A DNA stretch of 20,927 nucleotides from an uncultured Collinsella sp. GTDB taxonomy: Bacteria > Actinomycetota > Coriobacteriia > Coriobacteriales > Coriobacteriaceae. Every line of letters begins with the position of its first letter. Position 1 is the first letter of the stretch. The position numbers were made by a program, and so were the translations under genes. The stretch is from the NCBI GenBank assembly GCA_900548495.1, contig URKT01000036.1:1-20927 (forward strand). Direction: 5' to 3'. This document shows, in pieces, positions 1-7,141 of the stretch. Under the pieces are notes generated by a model that saw nothing but the letters and a program-made list of their open reading frames with translations, had not been told where the DNA came from and ran no database searches.

Positions 1-1110
1 CTTTGCGGCGCGGCACCGGGTGATACCCAAGGCGAGCTGGACCGGCGTGCTGCCGTGTTTACCGTGCCGTTCGAGTCGCCCGAGCTGCCGTTTCCCATCT
101 GCGGTATGTCCGATGTCATGCCCTATCCCTCCACACGCTATCGTGACCTGACGCCTTCGATGCTCAAGGCATTTGAGCGGGCATTTGCTGCTGCAATCGA
201 TCGGGCGGTGGCTGAGTTTCGGCCCGATCTGGTGCTTTGCCATCACCTGTATCTGGTGACCGCATTGGCGCGCGAGTGCGTCCGGGGTGTTCCGGTTGTT
301 GCCGTGTGCCATTCGACCGACCTGCGCCAGCTGCGTTCGCATGCGCTCGAGCGCGATCGCATCGTAAGTGCGGTTCGTCGGCTCGATGCCGTCTTTGCGC
401 TCCATGCTGAGCAGGCTGAGCAGATTGGCCTGGTGTGCGGCGTCGATGCCGATCGCATCCACGTGATTGGGACGGGCTACGACCATCGCGTCTTCTGCCG
501 CGACGCAAGCGTGGCGAGGCAGCCGGGATCGCTTGTGTACGTGGGCAAGATTTGCTTTAAAAAGGGCGTCGAGTCGCTGGTCCGAGCCATGTCATTGCCG
601 ATTGACGATGACGTCCGCCCATCTGGCTTGGTGCTTGTGGGCGGTCGCGGGGACGATGCCGAGTACGCGCGTGTCGAGCGCTTGGCCGCGGCCTCGGATG
701 TGCCGGTGACGCTGGCGGGGCGCCTGGATAGCGATGGACTCGTGCATGCCTACCGCAGTTCCGACGTCTTTGTGCTGCCTTCGTTTTACGAGGGTCTGCC
801 GCTCGTGACGATCGAGGCCCTCGCGTGCGGCTGCAAAGTTGTGGCGACCGATTTGCCCGGCGTTCGTCCCTGGATGGAGGCGATGCTTCCCGGTGCCCCC
901 GTGACGTGGGTGGCGTCGCCGCGTATGACGGATGTCGACACGCCCGTGGCGGCCGACCTTCCGTTGTTTGAGCGCGCACTGGCAGATGCTATCGCGCAGG
1001 CGCTTGCGGCTCCGCCTTCGACGTTCGAGCCGTCGGCGGTCTCTTGGGAAGCGTGCCTGGGGCGTATACTTAAAGTCGTTGATTTGTTGGAAGGGGGTTC
1101 GTATGGCTAA
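1..1110 (+). CDS. GT4-like glycosyltransferase, 5' end cut by window
   Basis: This is a GT-B fold, family 4-like glycosyltransferase that would move a sugar from a nucleotide-sugar donor to an unknown acceptor. The frame is open from base 1, so the N-terminus lies outside the window; the GTG at 55 is probably internal. Visible family marks are the Rossmann-like segment with RPDLVLCHHLYLVTALA, the GKICFKKGVESLVRAM segment that opens the donor-binding half, and the SDVFVLPSFYEGLPLVTIEA region followed by ALACG, which carries the typical E-x7-E donor-binding glutamates. No membrane segment or signal peptide is seen in the visible part. Its stop codon lies inside the start of selD (8-nt overlap, 1103-1110), so the two are probably translationally coupled. 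The acceptor is unknown. A role in selenium chemistry is only a guess from position; an ordinary cell-surface glycan role is equally possible. Confidence 0.85.
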   Translation, partial: LCGAAPGDTQGELDRRAAVFTVPFESPELPFPICGMSDVMPYPSTRYRDLTPSMLKAFERAFAAAIDRAVAEFRPDLVLCHHLYLVTALARECVRGVPVVAVCHSTDLRQLRSHALERDRIVSAVRRLDAVFALHAEQAEQIGLVCGVDADRIHVIGTGYDHRVFCRDASVARQPGSLVYVGKICFKKGVESLVRAMSLPIDDDVRPSGLVLVGGRGDDAEYARVERLAAASDVPVTLAGRLDSDGLVHAYRSSDVFVLPSFYEGLPLVTIEALACGCKVVATDLPGVRPWMEAMLPGAPVTWVASPRMTDVDTPVAADLPLFERALADAIAQALAAPPSTFEPSAVSWEACLGRILKVVDLLEGGSYG

Positions 1111-2152
1111 AGACACCGTGAGGCTCACGTCCATGACTGCCGCGAGCGGTTGAGCCGCTAAGTTGGCTCCCGGAGCCCTCGCCCAGGTCCTGGGCGACTT
1201 GCCCAATGTGCATAACGACAACCTGCTCGTGGGGTTCGATACCTCCGACGATGCGAGCGTCTTTCGCGTTGGCGATAACTTGGGTCTTGTGCAGTCCATC
1301 GACTTCTTCCCGCCGATGGTCGACGACCCGTTTCTGTTTGGCCAGATTGCCGCGGCCAACTCGCTGTCGGACATCTACGCCATGGGCGGGCGGCCGAGCC
1401 ATGCCATGAACTTGCTGTGCATCCCGAGCTGCCTGGGCGTCGAGGTCGCCGGCATGATTTTGGCAGGCGGTGCCGACAAGTGCGTCGAGGCCGGTTGCTC
1501 TATCGCGGGCGGCCACACCATCAACGACGACGAGCCCAAGTACGGTCTGTCCGTGAGCGGTTTTGTGTCACTCGACCGCATGCTCGCCAACAGTGGCGCA
1601 CGCGTGGGCGATGTTCTGCTGCTGACCAAGGCGATCGGCTCGGGCATCATCACTACGGCCATTAAGGGCGAGCTTGTCGAGCAGGACGAGGCTGGTCCGA
1701 TGTTTGACTCGATGCGCACCCTCAACGAGGCGCCGATTCGTCTGGCCGAGGGGCTTGAGCTTCACGGCTGCACCGACATTACGGGCTTTGGCCTGATCGG
1801 GCACGCGTGCGAGATGGCCGAGGGCTCGGGCGTGCAGGTTGAGCTTGCGTCGGGGGCGGTGCCGCTCTTTGACCAGGTGCTCGACATGGCGCGTCTGGGC
1901 ATTATCCCCGCGGGCTCCTACCGCAACCAGGACTTCTTTGGCCCGCGCGTGACGGCTGACGATGACCTGGAGCCGGGCATGCTCGACGCGCTGTACGATC
2001 CGCAGACGTCTGGCGGCCTGCTTATCGCGGCACCTGCTGCCGATGTGGATGAGCTTGCGCGCCGCCTGGATGCCGAGGGGCGCATCGCCGCCGTTGTCGG
2101 GCGCGTGTACGAGGCAGTGCCGGGCGGTCCTGCCGTCCGCGTTGTTCGCTAG
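1103..2152 (+). CDS. selD: Selenide, water dikinase SelD, itself a selenoprotein (UGA = Sec17)
   Basis: SelD makes selenophosphate from selenide and ATP, the selenium donor for selenocysteine. Translation from ATG 1103 gives MAKDTVRLTSMTAASG, then UGA at 1151-1153, then AAKLAPGALAQVL, and runs in the same frame to TAG at 2150-2152. That is 349 residues, close to the 347 of E. coli SelD. The UGA falls at residue 17, where E. coli has its catalytic Cys17, and Lys20 is kept; the second cysteine of the E. coli GCGCK motif is Ala here. Downstream, DNLLVGFDTSDDASVF, QSIDFFPPMVDDP, AAANSLSDIYAMGG, ITGFGLIGHA and DPQTSGGLL are typical of the AIRS-fold SelD family. A good Shine-Dalgarno (GGAAGGGGG, 1089-1097) precedes ATG 1103, which overlaps the glycosyltransferase stop. 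An automatic caller would probably begin this gene at TTG 1163 and lose the active site. Confidence 0.95.
1181..1195 (+). promoter_or_regulatory. Candidate bacterial SECIS hairpin of selD
   Basis: GCCCAG (1181-1186) pairs perfectly with CTGGGC (1190-1195), leaving GUC in the loop. The loop begins 33 nt after the UGA. Bacterial SECIS elements recognised by SelB sit inside the coding region just after the UGA and carry a G at the start of the apical loop; the CAG-GUC-CUG tip resembles the CAG-GU-CUG tip of the E. coli fdhF element. A second small hairpin, GGCTC/GAGCC with loop CCG (1165-1177), is nearer to the UGA but lacks a loop G in the first two positions. Confidence 0.6.
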
Positions 2153-2175
2153 CCCGCACGTTTGTGTAATTGTTT

Positions 2176-2193
2176 ACCGTTCTCTAGAACGGT
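2176..2193 (+). other. Small intercistronic hairpin between selD and yedF
   Basis: ACCGTTC (2176-2182) and GAACGGT (2187-2193) form a 7-bp perfect stem with loop TCTA, followed by TCTTT. The U run is short, so this is at most a weak terminator or an mRNA-processing or stability element within the operon. The yedF ribosome binding site follows at 2201-2206. Confidence 0.35.
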
Positions 2194-2213
2194 TCTTTCG
2201 AAGGGAATTTGCT

Positions 2214-2840
2214 ATGTCTACCAAAATTGAAGTCAATGCCATGGGCGATGCCTGCCCGCTGCCCGTCGTCAAGACGCTCAAAGCCCTGAAGCAGCTCGAT
2301 GGCGAGGGCGCCGTCGTGACCTCGGTCGACAACGAGACCGCCGTCAAGAACATCTCCAAGATGGCGCAGGAGAAGGGCTGCACGGCCTCGGTCGAGAAGG
2401 TTTCTGACGCCGAGTGGCACGTGACCGTGGCGACCTCTGGCGCCGTTGCCGTGGCCAATCCTGAGCAGGATGGCGCTGCCTTCTGCGACGCCAGCGCCGG
2501 CAAGGGCAAACTCGTCATTTCCGTCTACACCGACTGCATGGGCCGTGGCGACGACGAGCTGGGCCACAAGCTCATGAAGGCGTTTATCTTTGCCGTGACG
2601 CAGCAGGAGGAACTGCCCGCGACCATGCTGTTCTACAACGGCGGTGCCAAGCTCACCGTCGAGGGCTCGCCGGTGCTCGATGACCTGAAGGGCCTGGCCG
2701 AGCAGGGCGTCGAGATTCTCACCTGCGGCACCTGCCTCGACCACTATGGCATTAAAGACCAGCTTGCGGTGGGCGAGGTCACCAACATGTACGTGATCGT
2801 GGAGAAGATGGAGCAGGCCGTGCGCGTCGTGCGCCCGTAG
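2214..2840 (+). CDS. yedF: Selenium metabolism protein YedF (TusA + DsrE-like)
   Basis: This 208-residue protein has an N-terminal TusA/SirA-like domain (about residues 4-80) with the CPxP motif in GDACPLPVVKTLKAL; Cys14 would carry persulfide or selenosulfide. A C-terminal DsrE/DsrF-like domain (about 100-205) contains ISVYTDCMGRGDDELGHKLM and the cysteine pair in ILTCGTCLDHYGI. This two-domain layout is that of the YedF family found next to selD in many selenium-using bacteria, where a role in handling reduced selenium or sulfur is inferred rather than proven. ATG 2214 is chosen because AAGGGA lies at 2201-2206; the frame is open further upstream, but that stretch overlaps the end of selD. 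It sits between selD and the DUF3343 gene, 19 nt before the latter. Confidence 0.9.
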   Translation: MSTKIEVNAMGDACPLPVVKTLKALKQLDGEGAVVTSVDNETAVKNISKMAQEKGCTASVEKVSDAEWHVTVATSGAVAVANPEQDGAAFCDASAGKGKLVISVYTDCMGRGDDELGHKLMKAFIFAVTQQEELPATMLFYNGGAKLTVEGSPVLDDLKGLAEQGVEILTCGTCLDHYGIKDQLAVGEVTNMYVIVEKMEQAVRVVRP

Positions 2841-2859
2841 CGTATTGGTTGGAGTTGCC

Positions 2860-3111
2860 ATGAGGGAGAAGCGCCCGGCGCTTGTCATCACGTTTCCCAC
2901 CACGGCGGCCGCCATGGGTTGCGAGACCCTATGCATCGAGCGCGGCCTTCCCGGGCGAACGATTCCCGTGCCCGGGGAGGTCGCTGCCGGCTGCGGTCTG
3001 GCGTGGAAGGCGTCGCCTGCCGATGAGGAGCTGCTGCGCGCCGAACTCGCCGCGGCGAGTGTTCCTACCGAGGGCTATACCGTGATTGATATGTGGGAGG
3101 TCGTGCGATGA
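2860..3111 (+). CDS. DUF3343 small putative Se/S carrier protein
   Basis: This 83-residue protein matches the DUF3343 type: a short alpha/beta domain that begins ALVITFPTTAAAMGCETLCIE and ends in a CG motif (VAAGCGLAWKA) and a terminal hydrophobic strand. Family members are annotated as putative selenium/sulfur carriers because of their link with YedF, SelD and class V desulfurases; biochemical proof is limited. Three cysteines are visible (in GCETLC and AGCG). The ATG at 2860 has GGAG at 2851-2854. Its TGA stop overlaps the ATG of the next gene (ATGA, 3108-3111), so it is probably co-translated with the desulfurase that could load it. Confidence 0.85.
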   Translation: MREKRPALVITFPTTAAAMGCETLCIERGLPGRTIPVPGEVAAGCGLAWKASPADEELLRAELAAASVPTEGYTVIDMWEVVR

Positions 3112-4247
3112 TCTATCTGGATAACGCGGCTACGACCATGCACAAGCCGCAGGCGGTCATCGATGCCGTGACGCAGGCGATGTGCTCGCTCGGCAATGCC
3201 GGGCGCGGCGCCACGTCGGGTGCCCTCGATGCCGCTCGTACGATTCACGCTTGCCGTGCCAAGCTCGCGCGCCTTTTGGGCTGCCCACGTGCTGACCATG
3301 TGTGCTTTACGCCCAACTCCACCGCGGCGCTCAACACCGCCATCTGTGGCGTGGTGTGCCCCGGCGACCGCGTGGTCACAACGGTGCTCGAGCACAACTC
3401 CGTGCTGCGTCCGCTCAATCGCTTGGCGACGGAGCAGGATGTGACCGTTGAGCATGCGGGCTGCGATGCGAACGGCGTGCTCGACTATGACGAGCTCGAG
3501 CAGTTGGTCACGCCGGGCACGCGTGCCGTGGTGGTAACGCACGCCTCCAATGTGACCGGCAATGAGGTCGACATTGCGCGCGTGGCCGCCATGGCCCATG
3601 CGGCCGGCGCGCTTGTGATCGTCGACGCCTCTCAGTCTGCCGGCACGGCGCGTATCGATATGCAGGGCATGGGGCTCGACGTGGTGTGCTTTACCGGCCA
3701 CAAGGGGCTTATGGGTCCGCAGGGCACCGGTGGCCTGGCCGTGGCGGAGGACGTCGACGTGGCGCCGTGGGTCATGGGCGGCACGGGCGTGCACAGCTTC
3801 GATGCGCTGCAGCCCATGGAGTGGCCCACACGCCTTGAGGCGGGCACGCTCAACGGCCACGGCATCGCGGGCCTTTCTGCCGGCCTCGACTTTATCGAGG
3901 CCCAAGGCGGAGTCGAGGCGATCGCGGCACACGAGCGAGCACTGGCGGATCGCTTCCTTGCCGGTGTGCGCGAGATTCCGGGGATTAAGCTCTACGGTGC
4001 CTTTGACCAACCCGCGCGCTCGGCGATCGTGTCGCTCAACGTGGGCGATATCGACTCTGCCGAGATTTCGGACGCGCTCATGCAAGGGTGGGGGATTGCG
4101 ACGCGCCCCGGCGCCCATTGCGCTCCGCTCATGCACCGCGCGCTCGGGACCGAGCGCCAGGGTATTGTCCGTTTCTCGTTTGGGTATTTCAACACGGACG
4201 AGGAAGTCGATACCGCGATTGACGCTTTGCGCGATTTAGCCTGCTAG
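3108..4247 (+). CDS. Class V aminotransferase-fold cysteine desulfurase / selenocysteine lyase
   Basis: This is a 379-residue PLP enzyme of the class V fold that would remove sulfur from cysteine, or selenium from selenocysteine, as an enzyme-bound persulfide or selenide. The start MIYLDNAATTMHKP and GNAGRGATSG are typical. VTHASNVTGNEVDI and VDASQSAG form the PLP pocket, and the lysine in FTGHKGLMGPQGTGGL is the expected Schiff-base residue. Near the C-terminus TRPGAHCAPLMHRALG contains the active cysteine. It resembles the small desulfurase family (EF2568-like) that occurs beside selD and yedF. ATG 3108 is chosen over the frame start at 3093 because it overlaps the previous stop as ATGA. 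Selenium preference is inferred from the neighbours, not from a residue I can point to. Confidence 0.9.
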   Translation: MIYLDNAATTMHKPQAVIDAVTQAMCSLGNAGRGATSGALDAARTIHACRAKLARLLGCPRADHVCFTPNSTAALNTAICGVVCPGDRVVTTVLEHNSVLRPLNRLATEQDVTVEHAGCDANGVLDYDELEQLVTPGTRAVVVTHASNVTGNEVDIARVAAMAHAAGALVIVDASQSAGTARIDMQGMGLDVVCFTGHKGLMGPQGTGGLAVAEDVDVAPWVMGGTGVHSFDALQPMEWPTRLEAGTLNGHGIAGLSAGLDFIEAQGGVEAIAAHERALADRFLAGVREIPGIKLYGAFDQPARSAIVSLNVGDIDSAEISDALMQGWGIATRPGAHCAPLMHRALGTERQGIVRFSFGYFNTDEEVDTAIDALRDLAC

Positions 4248-4261
4248 AGCGTATATACTTG

Positions 4262-4292
4262 CGGGACGGGTGTTTTTGCCCGTCCCGTTTTT
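4262..4292 (+). terminator. Intrinsic terminator of the selenium operon
   Basis: CGGGACGGG (4262-4270) pairs over 9 bp with CCCGTCCCG (4279-4287), loop TGTTTTTG, followed by TTTTTG. It lies just after the desulfurase stop and before the brnQ ribosome binding site. Confidence 0.85.
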
Positions 4293-4315
4293 GTTTCGAC
4301 CCGAAAGGTGTGCCT

Positions 4316-5674
4316 ATGGCCTCATCCGCACCGCGCGGTCTGCGCTCCGACCATGTCGTTACCGTCGGCATCGCCCTGTTCTCGATGCTCTTTGGCGCCG
4401 GCAACCTCATTATTCCGCCGCTGCTGGCGTTGCAGGCAGGTTCTGCCACGCCGGTCGCCATGCTCGGCTTTCTGATTGCCGCCATCGGCCTGCCCGTCAT
4501 GGGATTTATCGCCGTCGCGCTTGCCGGAACGGCGCGCGAGCTTGCCGGCCGCGTGCACCCCAAGTTTGGTGAGTTCTTTGTTGCGGCGGTCTACCTGGCC
4601 ATCGGTCCGTGCCTGGCCATTCCGCGCACAAGCTCTACGGCGTTCGAAATGCTGGTGCCGCTGCTACCCGAGGGTGTTTCACTCGGCACGGCACGTCTGG
4701 TGTTTGCCATCGGGTTCTTCGTCGTCGCGTTTGCGCTCACGCTGCGCCCGGGTGTCATCACACGCGTACTCGGCCGCATTACGGGCCCCGCGCTCATTGC
4801 GCTCATCGTGCTGGTCGTGGGTGCTGCCGTGATCTCGCCGCTGGGACCGGCTGCCGCGCCTCAGGCTCCCTACGATGCAGGCGCCGCCGTGCAGGGCTTT
4901 TTGACCGGTTACCAGACCATGGACCTGCTCGCGTCGCTCGCCTTCGGCATCATCATCGCCGAGACCATCCACGAGCTGGGCGTTACTGATGACAAGCGCG
5001 TGGCCTTTGAGATTTCGCGCTCTGGTGTGATCGCCGGCGCACTCATGGCCGTCATCTACTGCGGCCTGGCGCTTGCTGGCACGCAGCTCAGCACCGTGAT
5101 GCCTGATGCCACCAACGGCGCCGCCATCCTTGCCCGCTCTGCCTCCATGCACTTTGGCCTTGCCGGCACGGTCGTGGTCTTTGCCATCTTCTTCCTCGCC
5201 TGCATGAACGTGTGTATCGGCCTTATCAGCTGCTGCTCGCGTTACTTCTGCGAGACGTATGTGGTTAAAGGGGGGGCGGAGGCCTCCGAGGAGGCCATGC
5301 GCCGTCCCTTTGCGATTCTCGCCTTTGTGTTCGCAGCGTTTTCGTGCGTGCTCTCCAACGTGGGCCTCGACGTGATCCTTATGTTCTCGGTGCCCATGCT
5401 TAACGCCTTGTATCCCGTCGCCATCGTGCTGGTTCTCATGGGTTTGGTACACGGCTTTTGCGACGCTCATCCGCAGGTGTGGGTCTGGGTCGGCGGTGTG
5501 GTTGCCGTGCAGAGCGTGATCACCTCGGTCCGCGATGCGTTCTTTGCGGGCGCGTGGCTACCGTTTGATGTTCTTCCGCTGGCGGATATCGGTGCCGCGT
5601 GGGCGCCGGTTGCCGTGGCGGCGTTTGTGATCGGTCTGCTCCACAGCAAGTTTGTCGCACATTCGAGGAGCTAG
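4316..5674 (+). CDS. brnQ: Branched-chain amino acid carrier, BrnQ/LIVCS family
   Basis: This 452-residue integral membrane protein would import leucine, isoleucine and valine together with a cation. The N-terminal VGIALFSMLFGAGNLIIPP is the hallmark first helix of the LIVCS family, and the GNLI(I/F)PP segment is strongly conserved. AIGPCLAIPRTSSTAFEM, YQTMDLLASLAFGIII and the later Cys-rich helix ACMNVCIGLISCCSRYF also fit. The length and about 12 hydrophobic segments agree with the family. ATG 4316 is chosen because GAAAGG is at 4303-4308 and because the frame start at 4259 would begin inside the upstream terminator. It follows its own short leader and appears to be transcribed apart from the selenium genes; I saw no T-box or leucine-rich leader peptide in front of it. 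Confidence 0.9.
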   Translation: MASSAPRGLRSDHVVTVGIALFSMLFGAGNLIIPPLLALQAGSATPVAMLGFLIAAIGLPVMGFIAVALAGTARELAGRVHPKFGEFFVAAVYLAIGPCLAIPRTSSTAFEMLVPLLPEGVSLGTARLVFAIGFFVVAFALTLRPGVITRVLGRITGPALIALIVLVVGAAVISPLGPAAAPQAPYDAGAAVQGFLTGYQTMDLLASLAFGIIIAETIHELGVTDDKRVAFEISRSGVIAGALMAVIYCGLALAGTQLSTVMPDATNGAAILARSASMHFGLAGTVVVFAIFFLACMNVCIGLISCCSRYFCETYVVKGGAEASEEAMRRPFAILAFVFAAFSCVLSNVGLDVILMFSVPMLNALYPVAIVLVLMGLVHGFCDAHPQVWVWVGGVVAVQSVITSVRDAFFAGAWLPFDVLPLADIGAAWAPVAVAAFVIGLLHSKFVAHSRS

Positions 5675-5685
5675 GGTTTCTGCGC

Positions 5686-5714
5686 TTGCACAGGCGGGGA
5701 GTCTCCCCTATAAT
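5686..5714 (+). promoter_or_regulatory. Sigma70-type promoter for the tRNA genes
   Basis: A perfect -10 box TATAAT (5709-5714) is preceded by 17 nt and TTGCAC (5686-5691), a weak -35. It lies about 50 bp before tRNA-Pro and directly after brnQ. Confidence 0.6.
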
Positions 5715-5765
5715 TTCCTTCGCTTTGGGACACGCAAGGTTTAGACCTTAGCTGCTCAACACCTT

Positions 5766-5842
5766 CGGGACGTGGCGCAGTTTGGTAGCGCGCCTGCTTT
5801 GGGAGCAGGATGTCGCAGGTTCAAATCCTGTCGTCCCGACCA
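5766..5842 (+). tRNA. tRNA-Pro (anticodon UGG)
   Basis: A 77-nt cloverleaf with encoded CCA. The acceptor stem is CGGGACG / CGTCCCG with discriminator A. The anticodon stem CCTGC/GCAGG holds loop TTTGGGA with anticodon TGG. The T arm contains GGTTCAAATCC. Confidence 0.97.
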
Positions 5843-5848
5843 TATCTT

Positions 5849-5922
5849 GCGGGCGTAGTTCAATGGTAGAACCCCAGCCTTCCAAGCTGATGACGCGGGT
5901 TCGATTCCCGTCGCCCGCTCCA
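5849..5922 (+). tRNA. tRNA-Gly (anticodon UCC)
   Basis: A 74-nt cloverleaf with encoded CCA, 6 nt after tRNA-Pro and probably in the same transcript. The acceptor stem is GCGGGCG / CGCCCGC with discriminator T. The anticodon loop CTTCCAA carries TCC. The T arm contains GGTTCGATTCC. Confidence 0.97.
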
Positions 5923-5936
5923 TAAGATAGATGAAT

Positions 5937-5969
5937 GGCTCTGATTCCTTTTGGGACCAGAGCTGTTTT
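5937..5969 (+). terminator. Terminator of the tRNA transcript
   Basis: GCTCTG (5938-5943) pairs with CAGAGC (5958-5963), with a second inner stem TTCC/GGGA around a TTTT loop, followed by TGTTTT. It is correctly placed 15 nt after tRNA-Gly. Confidence 0.7.
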
Positions 5970-5991
5970 CATATACATGCCAGGGACCCCA

Positions 5992-6072
5992 CATCCCCTC
6001 CTAAGTTGCGGTGAAATAGTTCCTGGATTAGCCGCAATAGCTGTTATCCAGGAACTATTTCACCGCAACTTA
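5992..6072. repeat. Long palindromic repeat, copy 1
   Basis: A 27-bp perfect inverted repeat: arms 6002-6028 and 6046-6072, beginning TAAGTTGCGGTGAAATAG, with a 17-nt loop. CATCCCCTCC (5992-6001) precedes it and is shared with copy 2 in reverse. There is no U run on either side of the stem, so it does not look like an ordinary terminator, although it lies where the tRNA transcript and the minus-strand gene converge. REP- or MITE-like dispersed repeats have this look. Confidence 0.85.
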
Positions 6073-6133
6073 TTGAGGCCGAGCGGGCTGGGTCGATGAT
6101 GGGTTCTTTTGTCGAGAAGATGAGGGCGGCCGG

Positions 6134-7141
6134 TCAGGAGTCTGCGTAGGGTTTTGTGGTCGGTATACCGTAGCCGCGCATCATGGAGCCGAACGCTTTG
6201 ACATCGTAGGTGTCTAAGAGCTTGAAATGAATGACGTTGTGGCCCATAGCACGCAGGTTCGCGTCGCGCACGAGGGCAGCTCGATAGGTTTTTGCCGCAG
6301 TATGTTCCGGATCATTTTGGGCATCGCCCTCAAACTTGCCCAGTCCATGCAGCTCAGCCAGCATCCAAGAGCCGTTTGGCATCTGCCAGCCGTAATCTGC
6401 CAAATAATAGCCGGCGTTTCCCGGTCGAGTGATTTCAACCTGAAGTTCGGGAGCGGCAACTCCTGCCATAATCATTGCCGCCCGTGCTTCGGATTCTCCA
6501 CCGTTATCCGACCTGCCATCCATGTGTTCAAAAACGTCAAATGCGCGCGCGATGCCGTGCAATCCGCGGCAGTTCGCTTGTGCATATGCACGTAATTCTT
6601 CACGCTCGACACCGTACTCACGAGCCAACCCGTCGACATAGCCTAGTGCATATCGAAAAGCGCTCGTTCGGGCGATGTCGACCACCGTGCGATATGGATC
6701 CGTTAGCGTAAACGGGCCGAGCTGCCATACGTCGCCCGGTCGCCAGCGTCGGTATTCAACGAATTCGTACATATCGCGTCTGGTGGAACGCGGTAGCAGT
6801 ACTTGCACCTTGTCGAGAAGCGAATATGCAGAACCGATGCCATAGAGCAGCGCCGCCGTTGCTCCACAAAACACGGCATCCGGTTCAACGACCGCAATAG
6901 CGGATGCCAATTGAAAGATGCGATCTTCGACGCCGAGGTCATTCCAATACGCGGGATCAGCGTAGACATGGTTGTAGAGTCGAATAATCATCTCTTTTTG
7001 CATGAGCGCGTAGGCACAGCGTTCGTCCCATTTTTTGGTAGCTACAAACAGGTGCCCGCCATGATGGGCCTCGAATAACCGGAAGAACAGCTCTGCTTGC
7101 GGTTTGGAACAGCGTTTATCATGACTCATTTTCGACCCCAT
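6134..7141 (-). CDS. AbiEi-like protein with C-terminal nuclease-fold domain
   Basis: A 335-residue soluble protein. The N-terminal part (about residues 15-65) reads like the wHTH start of AbiEi-type antitoxin-like proteins, with KEMIIRLYNHVYADPAYWND. A middle part has CGATAALLYGI and GPFTLTDPYRTVVDIAR, as in actinobacterial AbiEi-like proteins. The C-terminal part (about 215-325) resembles a Vsr/DUF559 PD-(D/E)xK-type fold: GGESEARAAMIMAG, YYLADYGWQ and LAELHGLGKFEGD, where the Asp, Glu and Lys are candidate catalytic or relic residues. Its cellular role is unknown; a type IV antitoxin, defence or regulatory role is inference. ATG 7141 and ATG 7129 are both possible starts, neither with a strong Shine-Dalgarno. 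It sits alone between the two palindromic repeats, and no AbiEii-like nucleotidyltransferase partner is nearby. Confidence 0.65.
   Translation of the reverse strand: MGSKMSHDKRCSKPQAELFFRLFEAHHGGHLFVATKKWDERCAYALMQKEMIIRLYNHVYADPAYWNDLGVEDRIFQLASAIAVVEPDAVFCGATAALLYGIGSAYSLLDKVQVLLPRSTRRDMYEFVEYRRWRPGDVWQLGPFTLTDPYRTVVDIARTSAFRYALGYVDGLAREYGVEREELRAYAQANCRGLHGIARAFDVFEHMDGRSDNGGESEARAAMIMAGVAAPELQVEITRPGNAGYYLADYGWQMPNGSWMLAELHGLGKFEGDAQNDPEHTAAKTYRAALVRDANLRAMGHNVIHFKLLDTYDVKAFGSMMRGYGIPTTKPYADS

Noticed and set aside
1163..2152. SelD starting at TTG 1163
   Set aside because: It would remove the catalytic residue region; ATG 1103 with a strong ribosome binding site and an in-frame UGA at the Sec17 position is a better model.
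2184..2936. A 250-codon minus-strand open frame opposite yedF
   Set aside because: It is Ala/Gly/His/Val-rich with no recognisable domain, and yedF on the plus strand is clear.
5748..5978. Minus-strand open frame of 76 codons across both tRNA genes, with GDGNRTRV- and TTGFEPATS-like stretches
   Set aside because: This is the well-known false protein produced by the complement of tRNA genes; the tRNAs explain the sequence fully.
6002..6072. Palindromic repeat as an ordinary rho-independent terminator
   Set aside because: The stem is long and not GC-rich, and no U run follows it in either direction; the tRNA transcript already has its own terminator at 5937-5969.
6072..6150. Plus-strand tail reading MMGSFVEKMRAAGQESA then stop, just right of repeat copy 1
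   Set aside because: It looks like the end of a lost gene but is too short to identify and overlaps the 3' end of the AbiEi-like gene; its upstream frame runs into the repeat.
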